64,000 nt of DNA from Nocardioides currus (lineage in GTDB: Bacteria; Actinomycetota; Actinomycetes; Propionibacteriales; Nocardioidaceae), in NCBI RefSeq assembly GCF_003057875.1, contig NZ_PYXZ01000001.1, positions 682,001 through 746,000 on the forward strand, written 5' to 3'. Each line of letters begins with the position of its first letter. Position 1 is the first letter of the stretch. Shown piece after piece: positions 32,010 through 40,364 of the stretch. Both the position numbers and the translations under genes were made by a program. The notes beneath the pieces were generated by a model, which was not told the origin of the DNA, did not search any database, and was given only the letters and a program-made list of their open reading frames with translations.

Positions 32010-32717
32010 TCAGGCGCGGCTGTAGGCCGTGACGCTGGGCGCGTGCCGCAGCTCGACGGCGGCGAGGATGTTGCGGACCGCATCGACGGTGCGGGTGACG
32101 TCGGTCGGCTCGAAGCGGTCGGCGTGGCTGAAGAGCGCGTGCTCGCCGAGCGCGGCGACGAGCACCGAGCCGCGCACGAAGTCGAAGCGCACGCCGGACT
32201 CGCGCCGTGGCTCGTCCAGCGAGGCGAGGACGGCGAGCGCGCGGAGCCCGACGTCGGGCAGGCCGGCGGGCGCGGCGTGGCCGGCGGACTCGTCGTGCAC
32301 CGCACCGATCACCCGGGCGTCGTCGGTCATGACCGCGGCCCAGTCGCTGGCGAGGTCGACGGTGACCCGGCGCAGGGACCGGTTGATGGCCTCGGAGACC
32401 GTCAGGCCGGGGACGGGGACGGGCGAGGGACGTCGCACGAGCGCGTGGCTCTGCACGTCGACCTCCGCCGCGATGCTCAGGTCGGGCGCGATGCCGTCGA
32501 CCCGGGCCATCACGGAGACGGTGCTGATCGTGCTGACCCGCTCCAGCGGGCCGACGTCGAGCAGCGCCCCCATCTGGGCACCCATCCGGCAGACGTAGCG
32601 CAGGGCCGCGGCGAAGATGCCGGCCGAGCCGTCGTCACCCTCGAGCGTGCCGTCGGCCTGCACGTTGAAGCGCACGCGTCCGAGGACACGTTCCAGCTCT
32701 GGAACTTCGGTCACCAT
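32010..32717 (-). CDS. Conserved-looking protein of unknown function
   Basis: The 235-residue soluble protein has no signal peptide or membrane segment, and I do not recognise its family. It contains GDDGSAGIFAAALRYVCRMGAQMGALLDVGPL near the N-terminus and alternating strand/helix patterns with RFDFVRGSVLVAALGEHALFSHA near the C-terminus, which loosely recall roadblock or GAF-like regulatory folds. The codon pattern is strongly that of a real gene. It is divergent from the FUSC-type gene across a 169-base gap. Confidence 0.7.
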   Translation of the reverse strand: MVTEVPELERVLGRVRFNVQADGTLEGDDGSAGIFAAALRYVCRMGAQMGALLDVGPLERVSTISTVSVMARVDGIAPDLSIAAEVDVQSHALVRRPSPVPVPGLTVSEAINRSLRRVTVDLASDWAAVMTDDARVIGAVHDESAGHAAPAGLPDVGLRALAVLASLDEPRRESGVRFDFVRGSVLVAALGEHALFSHADRFEPTDVTRTVDAVRNILAAVELRHAPSVTAYSRA

Positions 32718-32886
32718 GCACTCCGGGGGGAAAGCCTCGACGTCGAGAGGGCGAATGTAGCCGCTCTGTCACCATCTTGTGGCGGTTTCGCGCGGAATCG
32801 CCGCGACCGGGGTGGACGAGCCGTCGACGCCGGGCAGTCCCAGGACTTCCGCGTCTGATCGCATGCACGGGTGCGAGCATGAGCGC

Positions 32887-33921
32887 ATGGGAGAGAGCGG
32901 TCGCGGCGAGTCGTCGCGGCCCACCGACCTCCGCTTCGGGATCCGCGACCTGGTGCGGCTCAACCCGGTGCCGCCGGGCCAGCACCGCGTCGCGCTGCGG
33001 GCCGGGCTCAGCGTCGCCGTACCCCTCCTGGCGGTCGTGCTGCTGGACCGCACCTCGTGGACGATCTACGCCGCCTTCGGTGCGTTCGCGTCGCTCTACG
33101 GCCGCAACCACGTCCACCTGCCGCGGGCCGTCATGCAGGCCTCGGCGGGAGTCGCCCTGGTGTCGGCGGTGGGGCTGGGCGCAGTGTTCGCCGCCGTGGA
33201 CGGGGGTCCCTGGGCGCTCGTCGCGGTCAGCGCGGCGGTGGCGTTCGCCGGCTCGGTGGTCTCGACGGTGCTCGACTGGCACCCGTCCGGGCCGCTCTTC
33301 ATGATCTTCGCCTTCGGCACCGTCGCGGCCGCCCCCGGTGCGTGGTCCGACGTGCCGACGGCACTCGCCGTGTCGACCGCGAGCGCGGTCTTCGCCCTGG
33401 TCGTGGGCAACGTCGGCGCGGTCGCGCGGCGCACCCCGCGGCCGGCGCTCGCCCAGCTCCGCTCCCCCCGCTCCACGGCTCCGGTCCGCTACCTCCTGGC
33501 CGTCGGCGTGGCCGGTGTCGTCGCGACGGTGGTCGGCATCGGCCACCCGTGGTGGGCGACGGTCGCGGCGGCGGCGCCGCTGAGTGTCGTGGGCCGCGAC
33601 CACCAGGCCCTGCGGGCCGGGCACCGCATCGCCGGCACGACGCTGGGCCTGCTCACGGCCGCGCCCCTGCTCCTGCTCGAGCTCGAGCCGGTGCCGCTGG
33701 TGCTGGTCGTGGTGGTCCTGCAGGTCGTCACCGAGCTCCTCGTGGCTCGCAACTACGCGTTGGCCCTGCTCTTCATCACGCCGATGGCGCTGCTCATGGG
33801 CCAGCTCGGTGCCGCGCAGTCCGCAGGATCCCTGCTGTTCGACCGAGGCGTCGAGACCGCGATCGGCGCGGCCGTGGCGATCGGCCTGCTCGCGATCGAG
33901 CACCGCCGGGCCACGCGCTAG
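32887..33921 (+). CDS. FUSC-family integral membrane protein
   Basis: The 344-residue protein has two blocks of about five to six membrane helices. The first is around residues 40-150, with RAGLSVAVPLLAV and YAAFGAFASLYG. The second is around 190-335, with HPWWATVAAAAPL, HRIAGTTLGLL and RGVETAIGAAVAIG. This repeated pattern fits the FUSC/aromatic-acid-exporter-like family. The cargo is unknown. The ATG at 32887 is used because upstream in-frame codons look non-coding. The gene overlaps the convergent rhomboid gene by four bases. Confidence 0.78.
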   Translation: MGESGRGESSRPTDLRFGIRDLVRLNPVPPGQHRVALRAGLSVAVPLLAVVLLDRTSWTIYAAFGAFASLYGRNHVHLPRAVMQASAGVALVSAVGLGAVFAAVDGGPWALVAVSAAVAFAGSVVSTVLDWHPSGPLFMIFAFGTVAAAPGAWSDVPTALAVSTASAVFALVVGNVGAVARRTPRPALAQLRSPRSTAPVRYLLAVGVAGVVATVVGIGHPWWATVAAAAPLSVVGRDHQALRAGHRIAGTTLGLLTAAPLLLLELEPVPLVLVVVVLQVVTELLVARNYALALLFITPMALLMGQLGAAQSAGSLLFDRGVETAIGAAVAIGLLAIEHRRATR

Positions 33922-34502
33922 ACGATCGGGCGTGGGGGCCGCACCCCGACGAGCCAGGCCGCGAGCCCGCCTCCGAGCGCACCGAAGAAGTGGCCCTCCC
34001 AGGAGATGCCGGGTTGCCCCGGGAGCACGCCCCAGAGCACGCCGCCGTAGACGAACAGGACGGCGAGCCCGATCAGCACCTGCCCCCAGCTCCGGTTGAC
34101 CACTCCCCGCGCGGCGAGGTAGACGATCCAGCCGAAGATCAGCGACGACGCCCCGGCGTGGCTCGAGCCCGTGTCGCCCACCAGCCACACGCCCAGCCCG
34201 GCGACGACCCAGATCACCGCTGTGGCCGCCACGCCTCGCGCCACCCCCGAGGCGAGCGTCAGGAAGCCGAGGACGAGGACCGGGACGGTGTTGCTGCTCA
34301 GGTGCTCGAAACCGAAGTGGAGCATCGGCGCGAGCACCACGCCGAGGAGTCCCTCGTCGCTGCGGGGCCGGACGCCGTACGCGTCGAGCGCGTGACCCGA
34401 CGCCGTGTCGAGGACCTCGAGCAACCAGAGCACGACCACGAAGCCGCCCGCGACGAGACCTGCGGTCTGCCAGCTCGGCCGCGTCCGGGTGTCCACGGGC
34501 AC
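33918..34502 (-). CDS. Rhomboid-family intramembrane protease
   Basis: The 194-residue protein has six predicted membrane helices. The rhomboid landmarks are HFGFEHLSSNTVP after helix 1, a serine loop HAGASSLIFGW, and a later WEGHFFGALGG with the catalytic His. The usual GxSG is GASS here, which also occurs in active homologues. The start is a GTG at 34502. Confidence 0.82.
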   Translation of the reverse strand: MPVDTRTRPSWQTAGLVAGGFVVVLWLLEVLDTASGHALDAYGVRPRSDEGLLGVVLAPMLHFGFEHLSSNTVPVLVLGFLTLASGVARGVAATAVIWVVAGLGVWLVGDTGSSHAGASSLIFGWIVYLAARGVVNRSWGQVLIGLAVLFVYGGVLWGVLPGQPGISWEGHFFGALGGGLAAWLVGVRPPRPIV

Positions 34503-34539
34503 ATCGTGCCCGGCTCCCGGTTGCGACGGGCGGCGGAGC

Positions 34540-35022
34540 TCAGCCCTCGGAGCCCTCCGCGACCCGCCGTTCCGGGTCGAGCCGGGCCAGGATCGCCTCG
34601 CCGATCTCCGCGAGCTGGTCGACCTGCGCGGGCGACAGGGCGTCGATCACGTGCTCGCGCACCGTCGCGACGTGCCCCGGCGCGGTGGCCTGCACCTTGG
34701 CCCAGCCCGCGGCGGTGAGTCGCGCGTTGGTCGCGCGTGCGTCCTCGGGGCAGGGGAAGCGCTCGATCAGGCCGCGCTCCTCGAGCCGGCGCACGACGTG
34801 GGAGAGCCGCGGCAGCGTGGCGTTGGTCTGCGCCGCGAGGTGCGTCATCCGGCGGGTGCGCTCCGGCGCCTCCGAGAGCATCGCCAGCACGAAGTAGTCG
34901 AAGTGCGTGAGCTCGGCGTCGCGTCGCAGCTGCGAGTCGAGCACACCCGGCAGCAGCTCCATGACGGCCGCCAGCCGCACCCACGCGACCCGCTCCCGGT
35001 CGTCCAGCCACCTCGTGGTCAT
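34540..35022 (-). CDS. MarR-family transcriptional regulator
   Basis: The 160-residue winged-helix protein has THFDYFVLAMLSEAP, a recognition region TNATLPRLSHVVRRLEERGLIER and a wing with CPEDARATNARLTAAG, all standard for MarR. It is divergent from the NAD(P)-binding oxidoreductase gene, with two TTGT-N4-ACAA palindromes in the 86-base gap. It probably represses that gene and possibly itself. The inducer is unknown, and oxidants, quinones or phenolics are typical for such pairs. Confidence 0.87.
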   Translation of the reverse strand: MTTRWLDDRERVAWVRLAAVMELLPGVLDSQLRRDAELTHFDYFVLAMLSEAPERTRRMTHLAAQTNATLPRLSHVVRRLEERGLIERFPCPEDARATNARLTAAGWAKVQATAPGHVATVREHVIDALSPAQVDQLAEIGEAILARLDPERRVAEGSEG

Positions 35023-35040
35023 GTCGCTCCTCAGAAATAG

Positions 35041-35052
35041 TTGTCTCTACAA
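35041..35052. promoter_or_regulatory. MarR operator candidate 1, overlapping the -35 box
   Basis: TTGTCTCTACAA is an inverted repeat TTGT-N4-ACAA. Its first six bases coincide with a -35 box (TTGTCT) spaced 17 bases from TAGGGT at 35064-35069, a good promoter for the plus-strand oxidoreductase gene. Confidence 0.55.
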
Positions 35053-35074
35053 GTTTATCGGTGTAGGGTTTTGA

Positions 35075-35086
35075 TTGTAGCAACAA
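35075..35086. promoter_or_regulatory. MarR operator candidate 2, just after the -10 box
   Basis: TTGTAGCAACAA repeats the TTGT-N4-ACAA pattern 34 bases downstream of the first copy, close to the likely transcription start. Two such sites flanking a promoter suggest repression. Confidence 0.55.
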
Positions 35087-35108
35087 CCAAACCATCCAGG
35101 AGGAACTC

Positions 35109-35684
35109 ATGGCACACGTCAGCATCGTCGGCACCGGCACCATGGGCCAGGCCATCTCGTCCGTCGTCGCCAAGGGCGGCAACACCGTCGAGCTGATCGG
35201 CCACAACGACACGGACAAGGCTCTCACCGGCGACGTCGTCGTGCTCGCCGTCCCCTTCCCCGCGATCGCCGACGTCGTCGCCACCCGCGGTGACGAGCTG
35301 GCCGGCAAGGTCGTCGTCGACATCACCAACCCGCTGAACTTCGAGACCTTCGACTCCCTCGTCACCCCCGCCGACAGCTCGGCCACCGCCGGCCTCGCCG
35401 CGTCGCTGCCGCAGTCGCGCGTGCTCAAGGCGTTCAACACCACGTTCGCCGCGACCCTCGCGTCCGGCGCCGTGGGCGAGGTCCCCACGACGGTCCTCAT
35501 CGCCGGTGACGACGCCGACGCCAAGTCGCTGCTCGGCGGCATCGTGACCGCCGGCGGCCTGCGCGCCGTCGACGCGGGCGCCCTGAGCCGGGCGCGCGAG
35601 CTCGAGGCGCTCGGCTTCCTGCAGCTCACGCTCGCTGTGGGCGAGAAGGTCTCGTGGACCGGCGGCTTCGCGGTCGTCTCCTGA
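35109..35684 (+). CDS. NADPH-dependent F420-reductase-like NAD(P)-binding oxidoreductase
   Basis: The 191-residue Rossmann protein starts HVSIVGTGTMGQAIS (GxGxxG) and continues with VVLAVPF, DITNPLNF and VLKAFNTTFA, as in small F420:NADPH-oxidoreductase-like and related reductases. An AGGAGG ribosome site precedes the ATG. It is divergent from a MarR gene and is the likely regulated target. The substrate is unclear; F420 use is only a family possibility. Confidence 0.8.
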   Translation: MAHVSIVGTGTMGQAISSVVAKGGNTVELIGHNDTDKALTGDVVVLAVPFPAIADVVATRGDELAGKVVVDITNPLNFETFDSLVTPADSSATAGLAASLPQSRVLKAFNTTFAATLASGAVGEVPTTVLIAGDDADAKSLLGGIVTAGGLRAVDAGALSRARELEALGFLQLTLAVGEKVSWTGGFAVVS

Positions 35685-35705
35685 CCGGACGGTCTCCGCG
35701 GCGAC

Positions 35706-35746
35706 CGTGTGGTCCGGGTGTCACCGGCTAACACCTGGACCACACG
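35706..35746. terminator. Bidirectional hairpin terminator
   Basis: A 16-bp stem, 15 Watson-Crick pairs plus one G-T, with a 9-base loop (CGTGTGGTCC... GGACCACACG). It lies between the convergent oxidoreductase (stop 35684) and EamA (stop 35762) genes. Confidence 0.8.
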
Positions 35747-35761
35747 CTCGGGTTCGCACAC

Positions 35762-36652
35762 TCACGCGTTGACCGCGGCCGGGGCGGTCGCGTCGTCGAC
35801 CGCCCCGGGCCGGGCACCCGACCGCTCGGCGCCGATGCCGGCCGCGACCACGCACCCGATCCCGACCACGGCGACGACGCCCACCTCCTGGTGGAGCACC
35901 ACGAACCCGATCAGCATGGCGATCGCCGGCTCCAGGCTCATCAACGTCCCGAAGGCCGCGGTGGTGAGCCGTCGCAGCGCGAGCAGCTCGAAGGCGAACG
36001 GGACGACGGGCAGCAGGATCGCCAGGCCGAGCCCGAGCAGCAGCAGGCGGGGCGTGAGGTCGGTGAAGACGCCGGTCGGGGCGGCGACCATCGTCGCGAC
36101 GAGGGCGGCGACCGGCATCGAGATCGCCAGTCCGGCCAGGCCCTCCACCTCGTCGCCCACGCGCTGCGTGAGGAGGATGTACGCCGCCCAGCACACCGCC
36201 GCGCCGAGCGCGAAGGCCACGCCGACGCCGTCGGCGCCACCCGCCCAGGGCTGCGTCAGCAGCAGCACCCCGACGGCGGCGAGCACCGCCCACAGCCGCG
36301 CCGGCCCGCGGCCTCGCCACGCGGCCACCCCCAGCGGGCCGAGGAACTCCAGCGCGCTCGCCGTACCCAGGGGCAGGCGGTCGATCGCCGACATGAAGAG
36401 GATCGTCACGCCGGCGGTCGCGACGCCGAGGGCGACACCGGTGCGGAGCGCGAGGCCGCTGAACTGCGAGGGCCGTGGGCGCACGATGACCAGCAGCAGC
36501 ACGCCGGCCCAGGCGAGGCGCAGCCACGCCGTGCCCTGCGCGCCGAGGTCGTCGATCAGCCCGACCGACGCGGCGAGGCCGAGCTGGACGCAGAGCATGG
36601 AGGCCGTGGCCAGGCCCGCGCCGGTGCGCGCGGAGGTGCGGCAGGTGCTCAT
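35762..36652 (-). CDS. EamA/DMT-family transporter (RhtA-like)
   Basis: The 296-residue protein has ten membrane helices in two EamA repeats. Characteristic stretches include [34 protein letters not shown] and [18 protein letters not shown], which resemble the RhtA amino-acid/homoserine exporter group. The ATG at 36652 is chosen as the first that gives a normal first helix. It is divergent from a LysR regulator, which is therefore its likely controller. Confidence 0.85.
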   Translation of the reverse strand: MSTCRTSARTGAGLATASMLCVQLGLAASVGLIDDLGAQGTAWLRLAWAGVLLLVIVRPRPSQFSGLALRTGVALGVATAGVTILFMSAIDRLPLGTASALEFLGPLGVAAWRGRGPARLWAVLAAVGVLLLTQPWAGGADGVGVAFALGAAVCWAAYILLTQRVGDEVEGLAGLAISMPVAALVATMVAAPTGVFTDLTPRLLLLGLGLAILLPVVPFAFELLALRRLTTAAFGTLMSLEPAIAMLIGFVVLHQEVGVVAVVGIGCVVAAGIGAERSGARPGAVDDATAPAAVNA

Positions 36653-36682
36653 GCACTCAGTGAAGACCCGACCGACCGTTTG

Positions 36683-36705
36683 CGTCCACGCGACTTTGCT
36701 GGACG
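36683..36705. promoter_or_regulatory. LysR-type binding site candidate
   Basis: CGTCCA-N11-TGGACG is an inverted repeat with the T-N11-A geometry of LysR boxes. It lies in the 83-base gap between the EamA and LysR genes; a further CGTCCA half-site follows at about 36709. Confidence 0.5.
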
Positions 36706-36735
36706 TACCGTCCACATCTGCTTGACAATTGATCG

Positions 36736-37614
36736 GTGAACACCCACCGCCTACGCGTCCTCCTCGAGCTCTCGCGACAGGGGTCGATGCGGGCCGTGGC
36801 CGACGAGCTGGGCATGACGACGTCGAGCGTGTCGCAGCACGTCGCTGCGCTGGCCGCCGAGGTCGGCTCGCCACTGGTCGAGCCGGTCGGACGTCGAGTC
36901 CGCCTCACCCCGGCCGGTCGCCGGCTGGCCGAGCACTCGGTCACGATCCTCGCCGCCGTGGACGCGGCCCGGCGTGATCTCGACCCGCACGAGGAGCCGC
37001 ACGGCGTCGTCCGCGTCGGCGGGTTCGCGACCGCGATCCGCCGATCGCTGCTGCCGGCGGTGGCCGATCTCGCGGGCGAGCACCCCGGCATCGAGGTGCG
37101 GCTCAGCGAGTTCGAGCCGCTCGAGGCGCTCGACCTCCTCGGTCGCGACGAGATCGACCTCGCGCTGGTCTACGACTACGACCTGGCGCCGCTCGCGCTG
37201 CGCAGCGACATGACCGCCGCTCAGCTCTGGGGCGTCCCGTGGGGGCTCGGGGTCCGCGCGCCGGCGAGACGCGAGCCGTTCGCGGCGTACGCCGATCGCG
37301 ACTGGATCGTGAACTCGCGCAACACCGCCGACGAGGACGCCGTGCGCACGCTGGCGTCGATGGCCGGCTTCACCCCGCGCATCGTGCACCGCATCGACAG
37401 CCTGGACCTGGTCGAGGACCTGGTCCTCGCGGGGCGGGGCATCGGCCTGCTGCCGCGTGACCGGGTCGTACGTCGCGGGGTGCGCGTCCTCCCGATCACG
37501 GAACCGGGCGTCGTGCTGCGTGCGCTCGCCGTCACCCGCCGCGGACGCGAGCAGTGGGCGCCGCTCCGGGTGCTGCTGGAGCAGCTCGGAGCGGCGCGTC
37601 CCGTCACAGGTTGA
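36736..37614 (+). CDS. LysR-family transcriptional regulator
   Basis: The 292-residue protein has an N-terminal HTH ([40 protein letters not shown]) and a LysR effector domain with [20 protein letters not shown] and GIGLLPRD. The GTG at 36736 gives the usual family N-terminus. It faces the EamA exporter gene and probably activates or represses it in response to the exported compound. Its 3' end overlaps the convergent SurA-like gene by 11 bases. Confidence 0.87.
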   Translation: MNTHRLRVLLELSRQGSMRAVADELGMTTSSVSQHVAALAAEVGSPLVEPVGRRVRLTPAGRRLAEHSVTILAAVDAARRDLDPHEEPHGVVRVGGFATAIRRSLLPAVADLAGEHPGIEVRLSEFEPLEALDLLGRDEIDLALVYDYDLAPLALRSDMTAAQLWGVPWGLGVRAPARREPFAAYADRDWIVNSRNTADEDAVRTLASMAGFTPRIVHRIDSLDLVEDLVLAGRGIGLLPRDRVVRRGVRVLPITEPGVVLRALAVTRRGREQWAPLRVLLEQLGAARPVTG

Positions 37615-38401
37615 TCGTGATGTCCGCGTCCTTGCGGAGGTCCTCGACCATCCCCTGGGCGACCTCGTTGACCTTGTCGGACTTCGCCTGCTCCTCGAGC
37701 TGCGAGCGGACCTTGGCGAACGGGGGGATCTTCTGCGCCTGCTCGCCCTGCTGGGCCTGCTGCTGCTTCGCCTGCGCGTAGAGCGTGCGGAGGTCCTTCT
37801 CGCTCGGCTCGGTCGAGCCGGCCTCGTCGTCGACGAGCTGCTCGATCATCAGCTGCGACTCGACCTGCTGCCGTGCCTCGTCCTCGCTGGTGCCCTGCTG
37901 CTCGAGGGCCGCGAGGATCTCGTCGGAGGACTTCATCTGGTTCTGCTTCGCCAGCGAGGTGAGCTCGTCGTCGACGTCGGTGTCGGTGATCTCGATGCCG
38001 CGCGCCTCGGCCTCCTGGGCCATCAGCTCGGTGTTGACGAGGTTGTCGGCCGTCTGCTTCTTCAGCGTCTCCTCGTCCGGCTGCTCGCCTCCCATCTGGG
38101 CCTGCATGGCCGCCTGCTGGAACTGCGCCTCGTAGACCACGACGAACTCGTCCTTGGTCACCTCCTCGCCGTTCACCTCGGCGACCACGTCCGGGATGTC
38201 CGAGAGGTCGGGCTCGGCGGCCTGGTCGGTCTCGTCGGTTTCGTCGCCGGCGGCGTCGGACTCGCTGCTCTGCGAGGTCGGCTCCTTGGCCGCCCCGGCG
38301 TTGTCGGCCCCGTCGTCGCCGCCCCCGCAGGCGCCGAGCGCGATCGTGGCGGCGGCCAGCGACAGGCCGAGGACAGTGCGGTTGCGCTTCAAGTGAGTCA
38401 T
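37604..38401 (-). CDS. SurA-N-domain lipoprotein (chaperone-like, no PPIase domain)
   Basis: The 265-residue protein has a lipobox ALGAC with Cys25 and an acidic Ser/Glu/Asp linker. A SurA N-terminal-like helical domain follows (VVAEVNGEEVTKDEFVVVYEAQFQQAAM, then TADNLVNTELMAQEAEARGIEITDTDVDDEL). No rotamase domain follows; the protein ends in a helical SQLEEQAKSDKVNEVAQGMVEDL segment. Such lipoproteins are thought to assist folding of exported proteins in actinobacteria. It stands alone, divergent from the acetyltransferase gene. Confidence 0.8.
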   Translation of the reverse strand: MTHLKRNRTVLGLSLAAATIALGACGGGDDGADNAGAAKEPTSQSSESDAAGDETDETDQAAEPDLSDIPDVVAEVNGEEVTKDEFVVVYEAQFQQAAMQAQMGGEQPDEETLKKQTADNLVNTELMAQEAEARGIEITDTDVDDELTSLAKQNQMKSSDEILAALEQQGTSEDEARQQVESQLMIEQLVDDEAGSTEPSEKDLRTLYAQAKQQQAQQGEQAQKIPPFAKVRSQLEEQAKSDKVNEVAQGMVEDLRKDADITINL

Positions 38402-38460
38402 CCCGTCCGACCGTACGGGCCGAGCCTGAGCATGGACTGAAGGGAGCCTGAACGCGCTGT

Positions 38461-38497
38461 TCCGTCCGGTGGGCGACGCGGTCCGTCCGGTGGGCGA
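38461..38497. repeat. Two direct copies of TCCGTCCGGTGGGCGA, 21-base period
   Basis: The 16-base unit occurs at 38461-38476 and 38482-38497, in the 296-base divergent gap between the SurA-like and acetyltransferase genes. The two-turn period would put bound proteins on one DNA face. A further hairpin, GGCGAAGTG / CGCTTCGCC, lies at 38616-38648. I see no RNA gene in the gap. Confidence 0.5.
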
Positions 38498-38697
38498 GCC
38501 CTTCCAGCGCGAAGTAGGTGAATAAGTGAGAACCTTTGCGCGACTCTCGCCGCCCTGCCTACCATTGACTCGCTCGGGCTTCCCTGCCCCGGAAGTTCGA
38601 GGCACAGGGCGTGGGGGCGAAGTGTCGGCTCCCCGGTGACGCTTCGCCACCACGGTCCCCTTCCGGACCCCCGGTCGCCCGGGCGTACGTTGGCTCG

Positions 38698-39258
38698 ATG
38701 AGCGAGAAGACGATGCGCGACCGGATGCTGGCCGGCGAGCTCTACATCGCCGACGACCCCGTCCTCGGCGAGGAGTCGCGACGCGCGCAGGGCTTGGCGC
38801 ACCGGATCAACACCATGGACCCCAACGACGGAGCGGGCCGCCGAGCTCTGCTCGAGGAGCTGCTCGGGGCGTACGGCGAGGACAGCGAGATCCGCCCGCC
38901 CCTGCAGTGCGACTACGGCTACCAGACCACGATCGGTGCGCGCACGTTCATCAACTGGGGCGTGATCCTCCTCGACGTCGCGACGATCACGATCGGCGAC
39001 GACGTCCAGATGGGCCCGAACGTCCAGCTCCTGACCGCCACCCACCCGCTCGAGCCCGGTCCCCGACGGGACAAGTGGGAGGCCGCGGAGCCGATCGTGA
39101 TCGGCGACAACGTGTGGCTCGGCGGCGGCGTGATCGTGTGCCCCGGTGTCACCATCGGCGCCGACACCGTCGTCGGTGCGGGCTCCGTCGTGACGAAGGA
39201 CCTGCCCCCCGGTGTCGTGGCCGTCGGGTCGCCGGCGCGGGTGATCCGCACGCTCTGA
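38698..39258 (+). CDS. Maltose/galactoside O-acetyltransferase-like hexapeptide-repeat protein
   Basis: The 186-residue protein has the N-terminal Mac domain (EKTMRDRMLAGELYIADDP... RRAQGLAHRIN) and a left-handed beta-helix of hexapeptide repeats. The catalytic His is in TATHPLEP and the C-terminal AcCoA loop includes VVTKDLPPGVVAVGSPARVI. It would transfer acetyl from acetyl-CoA to a sugar hydroxyl. It sits alone next to the right-hand catabolic island. Confidence 0.87.
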   Translation: MSEKTMRDRMLAGELYIADDPVLGEESRRAQGLAHRINTMDPNDGAGRRALLEELLGAYGEDSEIRPPLQCDYGYQTTIGARTFINWGVILLDVATITIGDDVQMGPNVQLLTATHPLEPGPRRDKWEAAEPIVIGDNVWLGGGVIVCPGVTIGADTVVGAGSVVTKDLPPGVVAVGSPARVIRTL

Positions 39259-39281
39259 CCACTCACGGACGCTGAACGAGG

Positions 39282-39719
39282 TCACTGCTCGCGGTACGAG
39301 GACGTCAGGACGAGCGAGGCGATGCGCCAGCCACGCTCGTCCCGCACCAGGACGTCGCGGTACTCACCGGCCGTCCGCACACGGCGGCCGTCGGCGAGCC
39401 ACCTGACGGACGTCATGTCGAAGGTCGCCTCGGCGGTGTCCGGCGCGTGCAGGGTGATCGACGTGCACCTGCCCTCATGGGTCGTCCGGCTCGCGCCGAT
39501 GCGGTGTCGTACGGCATCGATCGCGCAGGCGATGTCGTCGAACGCACCGAGCACCGGGTGTCGCAAGCTCGATCCGGGGGCGAACATCGCTTCCAGGGCC
39601 GGCCAGTCCTTGGCGTCGAGGTGTCGGAAGTAGGCGCGCTTCACTGACGCGATCGCGCGGGCGACCTCGCGGTGCCGCAGGGACGCCACGGAGTCGAGGT
39701 CGACGTCATCCGGCCACAC
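39282..39719 (-). CDS. SnoaL-like (NTF2-fold) protein
   Basis: The 145-residue protein has the NTF2/SnoaL-like pattern: AIASVKRAYFRHLDAKDWPALEAMFAPGS, then strands ending in ERGWRIASLVLTSSYRE. Proteins of this fold include limonene-epoxide hydrolase, ketosteroid isomerase and polyketide cyclases, but the small catalytic pockets differ and I see no diagnostic triad. The GTG at 39719 overlaps the cupin gene by 14 bases; an internal GTG at 39689 would also work. It is the last gene of the minus-strand catabolic operon that begins with the acyl-CoA ligase. Confidence 0.72.
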   Translation of the reverse strand: MWPDDVDLDSVASLRHREVARAIASVKRAYFRHLDAKDWPALEAMFAPGSSLRHPVLGAFDDIACAIDAVRHRIGASRTTHEGRCTSITLHAPDTAEATFDMTSVRWLADGRRVRTAGEYRDVLVRDERGWRIASLVLTSSYREQ

Positions 39720-40269
39720 GCCGGGCGCCCACCATGACGAACACCACCAGCGCCGACTGGTCCGAGCTGTTGTGCCACGCGTGGCGCGTCCCGCGCTGCA
39801 CCACGCACGACCCCGGCACCAGCTGTTCGGTGATCCCGTTGTCGAGCTCGAGGGTGAGCTCGCCCTCGACGACGAAGGCGTAGTCGACCGTGTCGGTGGC
39901 GTGGAACGCACCCTTGGCCGGGTCGGTGGCGTGGGCGTCGAACAAGCCCGGGAACTTGTCCTCGGCATCTCGTCGCATCTCGGCGAACTCCTCCTCCGAG
40001 GGGGTGCCGGCCCCGCTGCCGGCCGCCATGTTGGGAGCGAACCGGACGACGATGAACCTCGTGCCGCCCGGGCCGGGAAAGAACGGCTTCTGCACGGGCG
40101 CCGAGTCCTGACCCACCGGCGCGACGCCGTCCTGCGTCCCCCAGACCAGCCAGTACTGCGCGCCCGGATAGAGCAGCGCCTCCGTCACGGGCACCTCCCC
40201 GGTAGCGGCGTACTCGGACTTCTGGTCCGGTCCCACCCGGGTGATCGCCTGTCGGATCGTGTCGATCAT
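39706..40269 (-). CDS. Cupin-domain protein
   Basis: The 187-residue protein has a C-terminal cupin barrel with DYAFVVEGELTLELDNG, LVPGSCVVQRGTRHAWHN. The His residues of that segment could bind a metal, with an acidic residue from the VEGE strand. The N-terminal half (GAQYWLVWGTQDG, RFIVVRFAP) may form a second partial barrel. No function can be assigned; it may be a dioxygenase-like or isomerase partner in the catabolic operon. A 95-base gap separates it from the reductase gene upstream. Confidence 0.75.
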   Translation of the reverse strand: MIDTIRQAITRVGPDQKSEYAATGEVPVTEALLYPGAQYWLVWGTQDGVAPVGQDSAPVQKPFFPGPGGTRFIVVRFAPNMAAGSGAGTPSEEEFAEMRRDAEDKFPGLFDAHATDPAKGAFHATDTVDYAFVVEGELTLELDNGITEQLVPGSCVVQRGTRHAWHNSSDQSALVVFVMVGARRVAG

Positions 40270-40364
40270 GTCGGTGCCTCTTCTCTCCGTTGCGACCCTC
40301 TCGATGGGGTCGAGGTCTGCCCCCGCGCGCGGAATCGGGGCTGGATTCCGCCCACCGGTGTGCG

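Noticed and set aside
38401..38420. A seventh TetR-type palindrome near GTCCGACCGTACGGGCCG
   Set aside because: Only the left half agrees with the consensus, and the spacing to any CGGT right arm is wrong.
39282..39719. A limonene-1,2-epoxide hydrolase
   Set aside because: The SnoaL/NTF2 fold is shared, and the position beside a limonene-monooxygenase-like island is tempting, but I could not place the Asp-Arg-Asp catalytic triad with confidence.
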